Assembly: GCA_011032825.1 (NCBI GenBank)
Contig: JAADJZ010000011.1
Location: forward strand, 62,001 to 126,000
DNA: 64,000 nt
DNA from: Massariosphaeria phaeospora
Taxonomy: Eukaryota > Ascomycota > Dothideomycetes > Pleosporales
Direction of reading: 5' to 3'
The notes under the pieces were generated by a model that had not been told where the DNA came from, made no database searches, and was given only the letters and a program-made list of their open reading frames with translations. The position numbers and the translations under genes are program-made. The stretch's first letter is position 1. Every line of letters begins with the position of its first letter. Positions 1 through 9,916 of this stretch are shown piece by piece.

Positions 1-554
1 TACTTAGGCACATCATGGTATTTTGGCGATGCACCATGCTGAAGTCACGTCCGGTCTCTACTAATGTCGCGCTTGCACGACGGTGAGCTCACAAGACCCT
101 TCACCCGTCAAATCGTAATTCTTCTCTCTTGCTCTTCGGCGTAATATCACTCCACTTTCACAAATATCGCGTTTCATCATTTCATCATTTCACTGAAGCT
201 CACCGCCTAATTTGCCACTGCGTTGCCCTTTTGGGCGGACCCTACAGCTTTTAGAGAGAAGCCTCGTTCATTCTACGCAATATATCGTTCAACCCCAAAA
301 CCCGATAACTCACGAGGTCCTCTTGACCATCCTACCATTGCTATTTAGGTGAGTCAGATTCCGCATATATGTTTTGCTCGCTACCTAGCTGACGTTGAGA
401 GGCGAGAATAGTGGGGCGCGGGTGCTTCCATCGCGCTCATTCCAACATCAGTAACTTGCACCACTCACACCACTTGTAACAACCTTTCAGTCTGCTGGAC
501 GTATTTACGAACGAGAAACTTCACGATATATGCCCAGGCGATCTCGCGACAGAG
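1..554. other. upstream intergenic region
   Basis: No coding region is recognised. The stretch is the probable promoter and leader of the gene starting at 555. A consensus-like donor (AG followed by GTGAGT) near 350 could mark a 5' UTR intron, but its acceptor is not clear. Confidence 0.4.
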
Positions 555-2050
555 ATGGCTTCGCGGAAGAATCAATCCAGCAGTTGCACTTCCGGATCAC
601 ACTCGGGCCTGACTCCCAGCGCAGATGCTCCGGCGGCTCCTACTGCGACGGCCCTAGCTCAATCTAGTCAAACAGTCCCGATGCGTCTTCCTGCGTCTGA
701 CGAGGCTCTGACCCAGTACCTGGACCATGTCAGCGCCGTTTCCGGCTCGGCTATCTGCGATATTCCGCTCCACTTTACTGGTATTGGGAACTGGCAGCAT
801 GCGAGTGACTACATGAGTCGTGTGAGGGAGCGACCAGACATTGACCCGACCGATGACGATTCGATCTTGCAGGTTGTCTCTAATCGGGAATTCTGGACTG
901 GCGAGTTGTACCACGCCATGATGAACTTGGCGGATGTAAAGGATAACGACGGCTCGAGCGACGTGAGGCGCTTTGTGAACGGTGCGTACGACGCTCGGGA
1001 TGTAGAAGCAGTCTGTCGCGCCATCTTTGTAAGCCAAGTCATTGCCTATTGCGTTTAAGACCAACTAACATGAATTAGGTAGCTGTGCTTGACCAAGTCG
1101 TTAATGGCTACCGTGGCTCTCGGGCGAAGCTGATGGAAGACGAAGATACTGCCGAAGATGATCGACGTGGTAGTTGCTTGACGCGCATAGTCAACGTAGT
1201 CACAGTCCTGAGAGCAAGTCGAAAATTATTCTCTTACTCTACCTCCAACACCGTGGAGTTGTCTCAAACATTAGTCATCTCCTGGGTTGCGCTGACATTC
1301 TCACAGGACAACAAATGCATCTGCTGTGACGTTTTGAAGGACCAGAGTCAAATTGTAGACCTAGCGTATGCGCCGTTGAAGCTCGCTAAGGTAATGTATT
1401 GCGCAATTATCGAATCAATTGCTGGTCAACATAGACGAAGTTACACACGGCATCTGACATTAGCCGGCAGAAAAAGACACTCGACCAGCAAACCGAGAAA
1501 GTAGAGGAATTGAAGCAGCAGATCGCGAAATTCGGTCCCAAGAAGCAGCTTCCTGGCATGTCGGCAGTATCTAGTGGGGATCCTGAAGTAAGCATCCAGA
1601 TAGAGTGTTCCAAGCTAGGCACTAATTTCCACATAGCTGCCAAAGACAAACACTGGCTGTGAAGAGCGCCGTGGTTCAACTGTAAGTAAGCGGAGTGACT
1701 CATCCAATGGCCGCAAGACGCCGGTCCCCGAGGTTCCTCGACAAGTCAAGTTCACCCCTATCAATGTCCCGTCATCGAATCCGCGTCCGCGCTTTTCGCT
1801 TCTCCACCATCCCAACGACGGTAACCCTGTTGCTTCTATTCTGAATCCTCTTTTGGGCCCCTCAAGCAAGAAGCGGTCACGCAACGGAGACAGCGCAAAC
1901 TCCGGTGGGAAGCGTCAAAAGCGCGTCATCCGGTTGAATGGGACGAGAACACCGATCCGCTGGAGATGTTCCAGCTATACAACAAGCAGAACCATAGTAA
2001 ACCGACCAAGTCGCGTGCCAGCAAGTCAAATACAAACAACGACAAAGTAA
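555..2050 (+). CDS. orphan family protein, copy 1 of 3 (five exons)
   Basis: Uncharacterised protein; I recognise no named domain. Two paralogs lie at 2795-4117 and 9917-11313. Model: exons 555-1028, 1079-1213, 1307-1390, 1471-1587 and 1637-2050, about 407 residues. Joins were set by alignment to the paralogs. The first restores VEAVCRAIF to a NGYRG motif. The second intron (1214-1306) has a GCAAGT donor, a GC-AG intron, and ends CTGACATTCTCACAG; removing it restores the exact paralog spacing after VLR. Shared core, residues about 115-205: FWTGELYHAMMNLADVKD, VEAVCRAIF, CLTRIVNV. A Lys/Gln-rich, probably coiled segment (KKTLDQQTEKVEELKQQ) and a basic tail (KKRSR, GGKRQKR) suggest a nuclear protein, by inference only. 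The last 50 codons may be frameshifted: a neighbouring frame is open to a stop at 2097 and ends in VE, as copy 2 does. Confidence 0.7.
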
Positions 2051-2794
2051 GCGACGAAACGGGACTGGAGAGAGATAAGATCTTGGGCGTTGAGTAGAGG
2101 TTCTATTAAGAGCGATTGTAAGGTCCGGACAGAGAACGATAATATGGAATTTGAATCTTGATGAAGGGTAATGTTGTGCTGACATTTGCGACTGTTTCAA
2201 GCTTCATGTTCAAGTCGTCTAGGTAAAGTGCCTTCGTACGTGAAGCATGGGGCACACTACGTCAAACCAAGAGGCGTGGAAGATTCAGTCGTTAGATTTA
2301 TTTCAAGGGTGAATTCTCGACTAGGCTAGAAATCAAAGCGTAGGTATACAAGCATGATGGGTTATGGTTAACTTAACAAGACGGAATCACGAACTCGATC
2401 AACTCGAACACATGACAAAAGGTTCTTAGAGTTTCTATCGATACTGTTTCTGGGTCATTGACTTGAACAAAGGGGAAAGACGTATTGGTAGATCGAGCAC
2501 GGTACGCGGTCACGTGGATGTGGTGACATGTACACGTGACTAGACCAACTCTCACTTCAGGTGAGTATGTTGCTTCACAATCCTTCCTTAGTGTAGCACT
2601 TACTAGAAACGGCGCTTATCTTCGAATAGAGAAAACATGTTTGAAGTACTGTCACAAAGATTTTATTCTCGTACATTCCCTTCAGAAGCTTAGATATTTA
2701 ATCCCTACTTCCCACACGAGCGATATTATCTACACCACAACCTATTCCGAACCAGATCAGTCGTAGATCCATCTCAAGATAAGGTTCAAACATC
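2051..2794. other. intergenic region between paralogs 1 and 2
   Basis: No convincing gene. The 3' part, about 2690-2794, is the likely promoter and leader of the gene at 2795. It has a TATTTAA-like AT-rich stretch near 2694 and ends with ATC before the start codon. Confidence 0.4.
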
Positions 2795-4117
2795 ATGTCT
2801 CTCCCAGCACAACAACCACATCAGCATCAATTCACGGACGGCGGCGTACCCCAGCTGTTCTTCGGAAATCACAAGGAGTGGCGATCATGGCGCTATAAAA
2901 TTAGTATGCGCCCTCAGATCGTCCCGGGTACTGACCCAACCATCGACGAGGTAGTAGCGGCTCGGGAAATGTTCATCACCGAGTTGGTAAAAGCCATGTA
3001 CAACTTTGCGGGTATGTATGATGGTCTTGACTCGCCTGCAGTCGTCTATTTCACTCTCGGAGGAGCTCAAGGCATCGACGGGCGCTTTATCGAAGCAGCA
3101 TGCCGGGCTTTGTTCGATATCGTCCTTGATCGCTGTTATAACGGCTTTCGAGGGCCACACCAAGACAATGAATGTCTCCGGCCGGCCCATGGCTGCGATT
3201 CCGATCGTGAAGGCAACTGCTTGACTCGAATGTGGAACGTCATCGGAGCGTTGCGAGCTTCCAAAGCTCTCTGCCAAGAGATTATCTACGATGACTACAA
3301 GTGCATCCTTCTGGCTAATGCGCCCTTAGGCCGCTTTAATTTCCTAGTCCGCTTTCAAGAAGACGTTAACAATTGGATGCAGTCGGACTTTCCACCGACA
3401 CAGGTAGTTCCACAAGGCGGCGCCGAAGGAGTTCAGAACGCCGCGTTTGATTCAAAGAATAATGGCGGACCCGCCCAGTCCGAAATCCCATCCGTAACGC
3501 TCAACTTGGTTGGCTCGTCATCCGGAGTATATCCTGGGGAGAGCGATCAGCACTCAAAGCATCCCCAGCTGGCTGAAATCTTCTCCATTCCACGGGCGCT
3601 CCCCAACGACTCTTCTCTTTCCCATAATTCCGTTGACCCTGGGCCGGACTTTGGTCTGAAACAAGGTTCCGATAACTATCCACCACCCACAAACACCTCA
3701 AATCAGGCTAACTTTTACACTCTGGGAGCACCATCAGAGCTGTTTCTGAGCACACCTTACGTGATCCCCGCCTTGAACACTCGACCTGGCGGCGGGGTTA
3801 CCAATTTTCCTCAAGACAAGCAAGATGTCTCCAAAGATCTTCCACATACACCATCTGAATCTGGTAATCACCTTTCGAAGGAGCATGAATTAACACCTTC
3901 TACGCAAACTACCGTTGGCAAGGATGAGGAGAAACAGCCACAGCTCTCGAACTTGGGACTTGGAATCGCTTTGTGGCCCGAATCAGCCTCTCCGGGCTCT
4001 TTACTCAACACGAGCTCAAATACGATGACAGTCGTACCTATGTCGGTTGCGGGTATGCCAGTCATGTCGGAGATGTCTGATACCAAACAAGACTCTGACA
4101 TGGTGGATGTTGAGTAG
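2795..4117 (+). CDS. orphan family protein, copy 2 of 3 (single exon)
   Basis: Uncharacterised 440-residue protein, paralogous to the genes at 555 and 9917. The conserved core is residues about 28-175. It starts with a Trp/Arg-rich stretch (EWRSWRYKISMRPQ), then MFITELVKAMYNF, IEAACRALFDIVLDRCYNG, CLTRMWNVIGALRASK and an IIYDDYKCILLANAPL block. Each aligns without large gaps to the other copies. The C-terminal 250 residues are Ser/Pro/Asn/Gln-rich and probably disordered, ending in an acidic DSDMVDVE. There is no signal peptide, membrane segment or recognised catalytic motif. The start is the first in-frame ATG, in good context (CATCATGTC). A 30-bp stretch at about 3013-3042 looks like an intron but is too short, and the paralogs support it as coding. 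Confidence 0.8.
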   Translation: MSLPAQQPHQHQFTDGGVPQLFFGNHKEWRSWRYKISMRPQIVPGTDPTIDEVVAAREMFITELVKAMYNFAGMYDGLDSPAVVYFTLGGAQGIDGRFIEAACRALFDIVLDRCYNGFRGPHQDNECLRPAHGCDSDREGNCLTRMWNVIGALRASKALCQEIIYDDYKCILLANAPLGRFNFLVRFQEDVNNWMQSDFPPTQVVPQGGAEGVQNAAFDSKNNGGPAQSEIPSVTLNLVGSSSGVYPGESDQHSKHPQLAEIFSIPRALPNDSSLSHNSVDPGPDFGLKQGSDNYPPPTNTSNQANFYTLGAPSELFLSTPYVIPALNTRPGGGVTNFPQDKQDVSKDLPHTPSESGNHLSKEHELTPSTQTTVGKDEEKQPQLSNLGLGIALWPESASPGSLLNTSSNTMTVVPMSVAGMPVMSEMSDTKQDSDMVDVE

Positions 4118-4656
4118 AACGCCCCACGCCCATGCGGGCGGATGAGACTGATACACGTAGGCGTAACAACAGAATCGATTGACTTGGGATAGAGTGAAGC
4201 TTTTGAACAAGGGCAATTGGATGAACGGGGAAATGTTTAGATCATGGATTTGGTCGATTGGGCCGCCAGTCGCTATGCACCGTAGCAATATGAATACAAG
4301 TGAGTAGGAAAAGCCCTGAAAGACTCATGTTGTCAAAAGAATTATATTTTGAAAATAATGGCAAGAGAAAACCGTAGAACGGCTGATAATAGTTCACGTG
4401 TGTGGATTAGCTTCCAACATGCTTACTTTCTATCGCAGATTTTATACAATTGATTTTACGGGAACTACAGAAACAAGTTTTGACCTAATTGTAGAGACAG
4501 ACCAGCTTCAATAGGAGGAGTGGCACAACTACGACAAGGAGTGCTGTGTTCTGTCCTTATACTTACGCCTTTCCAGAGAGCTCCTCCAATCAACCTTTGA
4601 ATCATTCTAATCTTTGCGCTCCCTTCCAAATTATCCTGATAGGTTGTCTATATTAT
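4118..4656. other. convergent intergenic region
   Basis: Lies between the 3' ends of a plus-strand gene (stop 4117) and a minus-strand gene (stop at 4657). AT-rich, with no supported gene; probably the two 3' UTRs and terminators. Confidence 0.4.
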
Positions 4657-5844
4657 TCAGGCACCTGAAATGCCATGTGTAATCCATTTCTCCGCATACT
4701 GCACTGTCTCTTCTCCAAATTGAGAAGCTCGCCTCCGAAACGTACGGTCAAGCGAGTCCTCGGCTGGAAAGAACGCGAAGTTCTTAACGCCCTTCAACAG
4801 CTGCTTCAGATTTCCATGTCTCCCCCATTGCCACGCGTCGTACTCCGGGTCAAAAAAATGCCTGAACTCTCCGTGGTAGTTTGCTCTGAGCTCTAAATGG
4901 TCTCTACCCGTGACCGCCTGCGCAATGATCGAGCCCTTTATCACGAACTGCCAATCGCCAAGCACCTCCCTGACGCGCTTGTCCCGGTATTCGGACTTTT
5001 GGTAGTTGTGGTAGCTAAAAGTCGGGAAGACATAGCGCATCTCAATGCGCGGGTTGCGCTTGCAGAAGTCTACAAAGATAGGTAGCTGCTTATGGAGCGG
5101 GTTATCGACTAGATTGAATTCCTCGTCGCTCCGGGCGGCGGCGCGTATGATGATTTTGTTGACAAGTTGCATTGTGGCCGGTGGTACTGAGTTGATGAAG
5201 TCGAAGAAAGGGGAGCCGCAGTCTTCTGGCGCAAAGTCTTTTCCTGTGTTGTGCGTGAAGGTTACCGCGTTGTACTTTAGCTCGAGGTGCTTGGTTTCGG
5301 CGCGGAAAAGCCGGCAGACGTGTTGAAGCGCATTGAACGGCTTCGCCACGGTCACCAGGTTGCGTGCTTTTTTGTTGCCTGCTCCCTTGTGGCTTGAATT
5401 CTTATTATGGGTTTCTTGTTTGTGGATTTTCTTGTTGCGGGTTTTCTTCTTGCGTGGCTCATCGTTGCGGGAGTTGCTATTGCGTGGTGCAGTGTTGCGG
5501 GGTTCGTTGTTGCGTGGCAACTTGTAGTGTTTGTTCGCTTTCTTGATAACAGACTTCACTGTGGCAGATGTAACCTCCTCCAATTCTTGCACCTCAAAGG
5601 TGTAGACCGGTCTAGGAACCACTGTTTTTACAGTTGTTTTGACCTTTGGCGTGTCGGCAACAGCAGTGACAACGAGATCACGATCGAAGTCGGTCAAATG
5701 GGAAATACGAAGGTCGGAAGTGCTAGTAAGTACCAGCTCATATATTAAATCGCGTATCTCACCTGGCAGACTACAAAGTCGGGACTGTAGCTGCACCGGA
5801 ACCGCCTCGTATACCTCGGTGTTGTGGCTTTGTTCGTTCTCCAT
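4657..5844 (-). CDS. F-box-like / 2EXR-type fungal protein with Asn/Arg/Lys repeat insert
   Basis: 395-residue protein of a large, mostly uncharacterised fungal family. The family has an F-box-like start (here LPGEIRDLIYELVL, residues about 26-39) and a second block, HVCRLFRAETKHLELKYN, at about 175-192. By analogy with F-box proteins it could bind a Skp1-type adaptor, but that is inference. Residues about 108-155 are a low-complexity insert of PRN/EPR/KKK units, encoded by imperfect 9-15 bp DNA repeats around 5400-5520, probably from replication slippage. The C-terminal half is rich in aromatic residues. A related gene without the insert lies at 18166-18990; both share the LP-E-(I/L)R-IYE and CR-(L/Q)-AET-HLE(L/I)KYN blocks. 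No intron is needed. Confidence 0.75.
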   Translation of the reverse strand: MENEQSHNTEVYEAVPVQLQSRLCSLPGEIRDLIYELVLTSTSDLRISHLTDFDRDLVVTAVADTPKVKTTVKTVVPRPVYTFEVQELEEVTSATVKSVIKKANKHYKLPRNNEPRNTAPRNSNSRNDEPRKKKTRNKKIHKQETHNKNSSHKGAGNKKARNLVTVAKPFNALQHVCRLFRAETKHLELKYNAVTFTHNTGKDFAPEDCGSPFFDFINSVPPATMQLVNKIIIRAAARSDEEFNLVDNPLHKQLPIFVDFCKRNPRIEMRYVFPTFSYHNYQKSEYRDKRVREVLGDWQFVIKGSIIAQAVTGRDHLELRANYHGEFRHFFDPEYDAWQWGRHGNLKQLLKGVKNFAFFPAEDSLDRTFRRRASQFGEETVQYAEKWITHGISGA

Positions 5845-6438
5845 TGGATCATTCTCTTAGTGGTGTTTGTGCAGGAGTTCTAGGAGAGGATAATAAAAGC
5901 TCAAATATATACCTTGAAGCTGAACAATGCTACAATGAACATGCTTAGTTTGGGATCAGATGTGTACCACTTAGTGACAAACATTGTAAATATCATTATG
6001 CTTGCTCTGCCACATTCAAAACCGAATTTGATATATCAAGCAAAAAATACTGCCTGGTTCGTATTATCTAGCATACGCAAACACTTGGTAGCAAATCTAT
6101 GTATATAATATGTCTTTAAATCCAAGCTTGAAGGCTCCAATTCCAGTGGCGATCAACGTTTATAAGGGTAAATCTAGCCTTTCCACAAGTGCGTGAAGAC
6201 TCGTGTTTGGACGAATACTATACCATGGAGATTATCTAACCCCTTCCAGTGATCTTTTGTATCCCGGTCAACCGGTGAAGGGCAGTTGGCGATGCGCTTC
6301 GGATACGTCATAATTCTCGTGAACTCGTTACTATGGGCTCTACAAAAGCTCATATAATTCCAAATATATACAACTACCCACCATTACCAACGGAACAACG
6401 CCCAACTATTGCAGCTAGTCAACCCTGCTATTACAAAC
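5845..6438. other. intergenic region
   Basis: AT-rich and divergent: promoters of the minus-strand gene ending at 4657 and of the broken BTB gene at 6439. A TATA-like ATATATAC lies near 6362-6371, about 70 bp before the BTB start. No gene seen. Confidence 0.4.
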
Positions 6439-7993
6439 ATGGCCGCGACTGAGTCAACCCTCGTGTCAGTGGGCACTGGCTCCAAAATTACAATCCTATC
6501 CATCAGCATGAAGGCACAGAACGCTTGCAGTTTCCTACAAAGCCTGGGATTCACTACCTTATGTGGACCCAGAAGCCTTCAAGGTCGTTTTGGAGTATCT
6601 TGACGAAGACCGACGGATGAAACGGTTACTCTCACCGGATATCCTCCAGGAGTTAGTAGTCAGATCATGGTGGCTGGCTGGTCAGCTGCATGTCTTGAAT
6701 TTCCAAGAAGATCTTCTTGTTGCTTTGCGCACGTTCTATCTTGGAGCGTGTGAAAATTCCGGCGTGTTGCATATCGACGCGAAAGCGTTCTAGGCTTTAC
6801 CAGACGCGAGACCGGTACATCTGAGACAGTTTCTAGTCTCCTTCCACGGAGGTCTATACTCTAGAAGGACAGCACTGGAGACGGAGTATGCGGTACGCAA
6901 TCTCGATCGCGAGGCAAGGCAGAGCATTTTGAAATACTCAAAATGCTTGCGGAATCGACAATGCCGAGATGAACTCGGAGAAAATATCGACCTTTTCAAA
7001 GTGTCGGTCTTTGGGACTGTGGAGCAACAACGAGAGCAGTCGGGTTTCCCGACAATCATTGTGCACCGACAATCCCAACTTGAAGATCTGCACGGCGTAC
7101 CAAAATTCAGTTCCCACATTCCGTTAGCGCAAAGATCATCGTCGCCTTCTACCACTGAATAAAGTACCGAGCTTGGTTCCCGGACGTCGCAGTCGCAAAG
7201 CTATACTTCTCTGTTCTCTCTTAACACGGTTCTGTCGACAAGGACCCCTGGATCTCCGAAGACACCCGGCAGCGTTATGGAAGAAGAAAGACTTACCATC
7301 GGTGACCCAATGCGCAAGAGCTTTGGAGACATACGCTCGGGTCCTTTCTCGACCGGGAATGCGGCCGAAAAGGCAGGGAACGAACCTACCATCTCCTCCT
7401 CAAGCTTTGACCGAAATCAGGCGCTAGCGAAAGCTGTCGGTGCAATTCCAAGCATCGGTCTGCCGGGTATGACTGGTACTAGACCCATGAATCTTCCCAA
7501 GACAACGGGGCACCCTCCAGCTACTATTATGCAGATGCCCCATCAAAAGCCGGAAAGGTTGCATGATATAGCTCGCAAACCGCTCATACCAAATGCTCGA
7601 GTTGTGCTCCAGCACAATGAAGACGTTCGTCCGCGCCGCTTGTCCTCAGATGGTCTCGAGGTGGTAGAGAACTATGATCTTCAAAGAGCATATAGTAGGG
7701 ACGCTCCCGAGGTGGTAAAGAACTATGAGCTCCAAAGAGCATATAGTAGAGACGCGCCAGAGGTGATGAATGGTCACTTGATGGTTCAAAGTAGACCTCG
7801 AGTCGAGTTCGATAATTCGAACCTGGAAGCTGGAAATGGCTTAGAGACTCCAGCTTACTCGTTTTCCGATCTTAAAAAGGATCTAAAGGGACACTTGAAG
7901 GATTCTTACAAAGAGATCAAGCGCTACGCTAATAAGTCTGATACAAAGATGTTCCACGGCGACAGCAAGCGGAAACCCACCAACGATAGATGA
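6439..7993 (+). pseudogene. BTB/POZ-domain gene inactivated by one frameshift and two stop codons
   Basis: The ATG at 6439 opens a frame (STLVSVGTGSK, residues 5-15) resembling the first strand of a BTB domain. Near 6540-6560 the similarity jumps frame to DSLPYVDPEAFKVVLEYLDE and LAGQLHVLNFQEDLLVAL, the second half of a BTB fold; about 30 domain residues are missing at the jump. From there one frame runs unshifted to 7993, interrupted only by TAG at 6791-6793 and TAA at 7160-7162. Both are one C-to-T change from a Gln codon followed by in-frame coding-like sequence (FxALPDARP; TExSTELGSR). The C-terminal part is hydrophilic and holds two 17-residue repeats (7658-7759). Intact BTB proteins of this type are often Cullin-3 adaptors. 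I treat the locus as a RIP-damaged host gene; an unusual multi-exon gene is less likely. Confidence 0.65.
7658..7759 (+). repeat. two tandem 51-bp units inside the broken BTB gene
   Basis: Units 7658-7708 and 7709-7759 encode EVVENYDLQRAYSRDAP and EVVKNYELQRAYSRDAP. A third unit begins (EVMN) and decays. The 17-codon period keeps the frame and the two units are nearly identical, so the duplication is recent. Confidence 0.85.
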
Positions 7994-8435
7994 GAAGAGC
8001 TAAGACAACTCTGATAAATGGATCTTAGGTATGTAACAAAGTAGTACCGACGGATAATCCAACATCTTCAATATGTAAATTAGACGCATCAGATTGCGGT
8101 TTGTTACCGGCCATGGGAACTACCAGCATTGTGACACGACTGTTCGAGCGATTCTTCTGTGACATGCTGCTCGTTCACAATCGAGCCGCCCGCCTATACT
8201 TCTACTTCTTCACAATGCCATTGTTTTCCTTGACTGCTCGTTCACTGAGTCCGACACGACCCGCAGCGCGCCAACAGGACCGGATGTGTCGACACAACGT
8301 TCACACTGCGCTACACATCAACTATGCAGACTACTCAACCTTGCAGCGTATTTAACATCAGCTCAGAGTGCTCTCAACTCCAGCACTACTCTCCAATCCA
8401 CTCCGGCTGGACACTCAAGATCTGTCAAAGAAATC
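7994..8435. other. intergenic region / leader of the 8436 gene
   Basis: No gene supported. The open frame that enters the 8436 gene from 8286 starts in pyrimidine-rich leader-like sequence without coding character. Confidence 0.35.
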
Positions 8436-9359
8436 ATGGCCCCCGTTGTTTTTGGACGTGGAGCTTATTCAACAGCCAATACGACGCCGCAAATCTCTGC
8501 TCTCAATTCCGGATTTCCTTCTCGGACGACGACAGCTAGTACAGGCCTTTCATCTTTTGATTCTTGTGCACCGGATACCCACGAAGGTCATCCTGTCGGA
8601 CACGGCGAGCGGCCCCCTCTCTTTGCACCTTCGTCGCAGAGCGGGTTTGGCGTCGGGTCAAGGCTTGTGTTTGAGATCCCGGAAGAAACAATGACGGGCC
8701 GTCTTCAACCGCTGAACGGGGTCCATCATCCCCTTACTGGTGGTCGACCCGTGTCGATGTATGCAGCTATGCCCCAAGTGGAGCCGAGCATCTCTCGACG
8801 AAATGCAGTTCGACGCGCTTCTTCGAGCGGTCGGTACTCTCCGTCGTCTTCTGCAAAGACTCAGAGTAACGATTGGAACCTCGAAGACATCGATGCTGAT
8901 GCAGAGCGTTATATACCCATGCCAGAGCCAGGGGACTTTCTAGATCCCAACCTGGTGCGCAAGTTCTCGTTCGATCCCATCCGCCCGTATGGTGGGACTG
9001 AATCTCCAAATGTCGTGCGGACTGATCATGTCGAGCCTGCGGCTCGTCCAGCGCAGCAGCGAAACTGGTCTGTTCCTGTCGCTACACTAGACGCAGTGCC
9101 GGCTGACGTAGTCCCACATACACCCGCGCCTCGGCCAAGCAAAACTGTCGGCCCCATCGGCGATGACATGTTCTCTTCAACGACCGGTGGATTTCTCAAC
9201 ATCGCCGGTCCGCAGCTCACTCGCCGGCCTTCTAAGCTCGAACGGGCCAAGTCGTTCTGGCGTCACATGAAGAACAACCTGCCTTTCCGGCATCGGCGGG
9301 AGTTCGGGCGTGCGAAACGTCGGACATCGAACGCTACAGATGAACCACTCATCGAGTAG
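8436..9359 (+). CDS. hypothetical low-complexity protein
   Basis: 307 residues from the ATG at 8436, chosen for its context (AAATCATGGCC) over an open frame reaching back to 8286. I recognise no domain. The protein is Ser/Pro/Thr-rich and probably disordered, with an acidic block (WNLEDIDADAERYIPMPEP, residues about 148-166). It ends in a strongly basic tail (RRPSKLERAKSFWRHMKNN, FRHRREFGRAKRR) that could bind membrane or nucleic acid or act as a nuclear signal. Several RxxS sites (RRASSS, RRPSK) look like basophilic kinase targets. No signal peptide or membrane segment. Being a long single-exon frame with fungal composition, it is probably real. Confidence 0.6.
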   Translation: MAPVVFGRGAYSTANTTPQISALNSGFPSRTTTASTGLSSFDSCAPDTHEGHPVGHGERPPLFAPSSQSGFGVGSRLVFEIPEETMTGRLQPLNGVHHPLTGGRPVSMYAAMPQVEPSISRRNAVRRASSSGRYSPSSSAKTQSNDWNLEDIDADAERYIPMPEPGDFLDPNLVRKFSFDPIRPYGGTESPNVVRTDHVEPAARPAQQRNWSVPVATLDAVPADVVPHTPAPRPSKTVGPIGDDMFSSTTGGFLNIAGPQLTRRPSKLERAKSFWRHMKNNLPFRHRREFGRAKRRTSNATDEPLIE

Positions 9360-9916
9360 TCTCCGCGGTTATCGAAATAATCATCAAAGGTTCAGATTGC
9401 CGTCTGGACAAGCTGTAAGCACTTATCTTAAATATATTCACCTTCCGTATGTTGATTCTTTCACACTGCACGATCCACGTCATTCTTTCACATTATCTTC
9501 CCTTTGCTGCTGTTTCCTAATTATACCTTTCCAGATACCCAAAGTGTTTGTATTGATGATAAAAGTAGCTTCTGCACCTGATTAATTCTCGTATACGTGG
9601 TAGCAGGTGATATAGACGTACCGAAAGAAAAAGATATTTCATCTTGAGTAATGCGTTGAGACTTTCTTATACTATGCGAGGTTCCCTCTATATGAATGTA
9701 TATAAATCTTCACGTCCACATTGACTGTTCGTAGGTTCGCGAATATGTGTTGCCATATTCACGCTTTCAGAATGAAGTTTTAGATATAAGTCTTCCTGCG
9801 CTCTCACTCACCATTATCAAATTCTAACCACCTTCATCGCCGACAATAACATTTCGCTGCGCTTTGGTCCAGCCACATTTTTGGTTATGTTAGGAGAGAG
9901 AATCCAGACAGTCAAT
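9360..9916. other. intergenic region
   Basis: No gene seen. AT-rich with several TATA-like stretches (for example ATGTATATAAA near 9697). It holds the 3' end of the 8436 gene and the promoter of the 9917 gene. Confidence 0.4.

Noticed and set aside
3013..3042. GTATGT ... CTGCAG intron in orphan copy 2
   Set aside because: Good donor, branch and acceptor, but only 30 bp, below the usual fungal minimum, and copy 3 aligns through it as coding.
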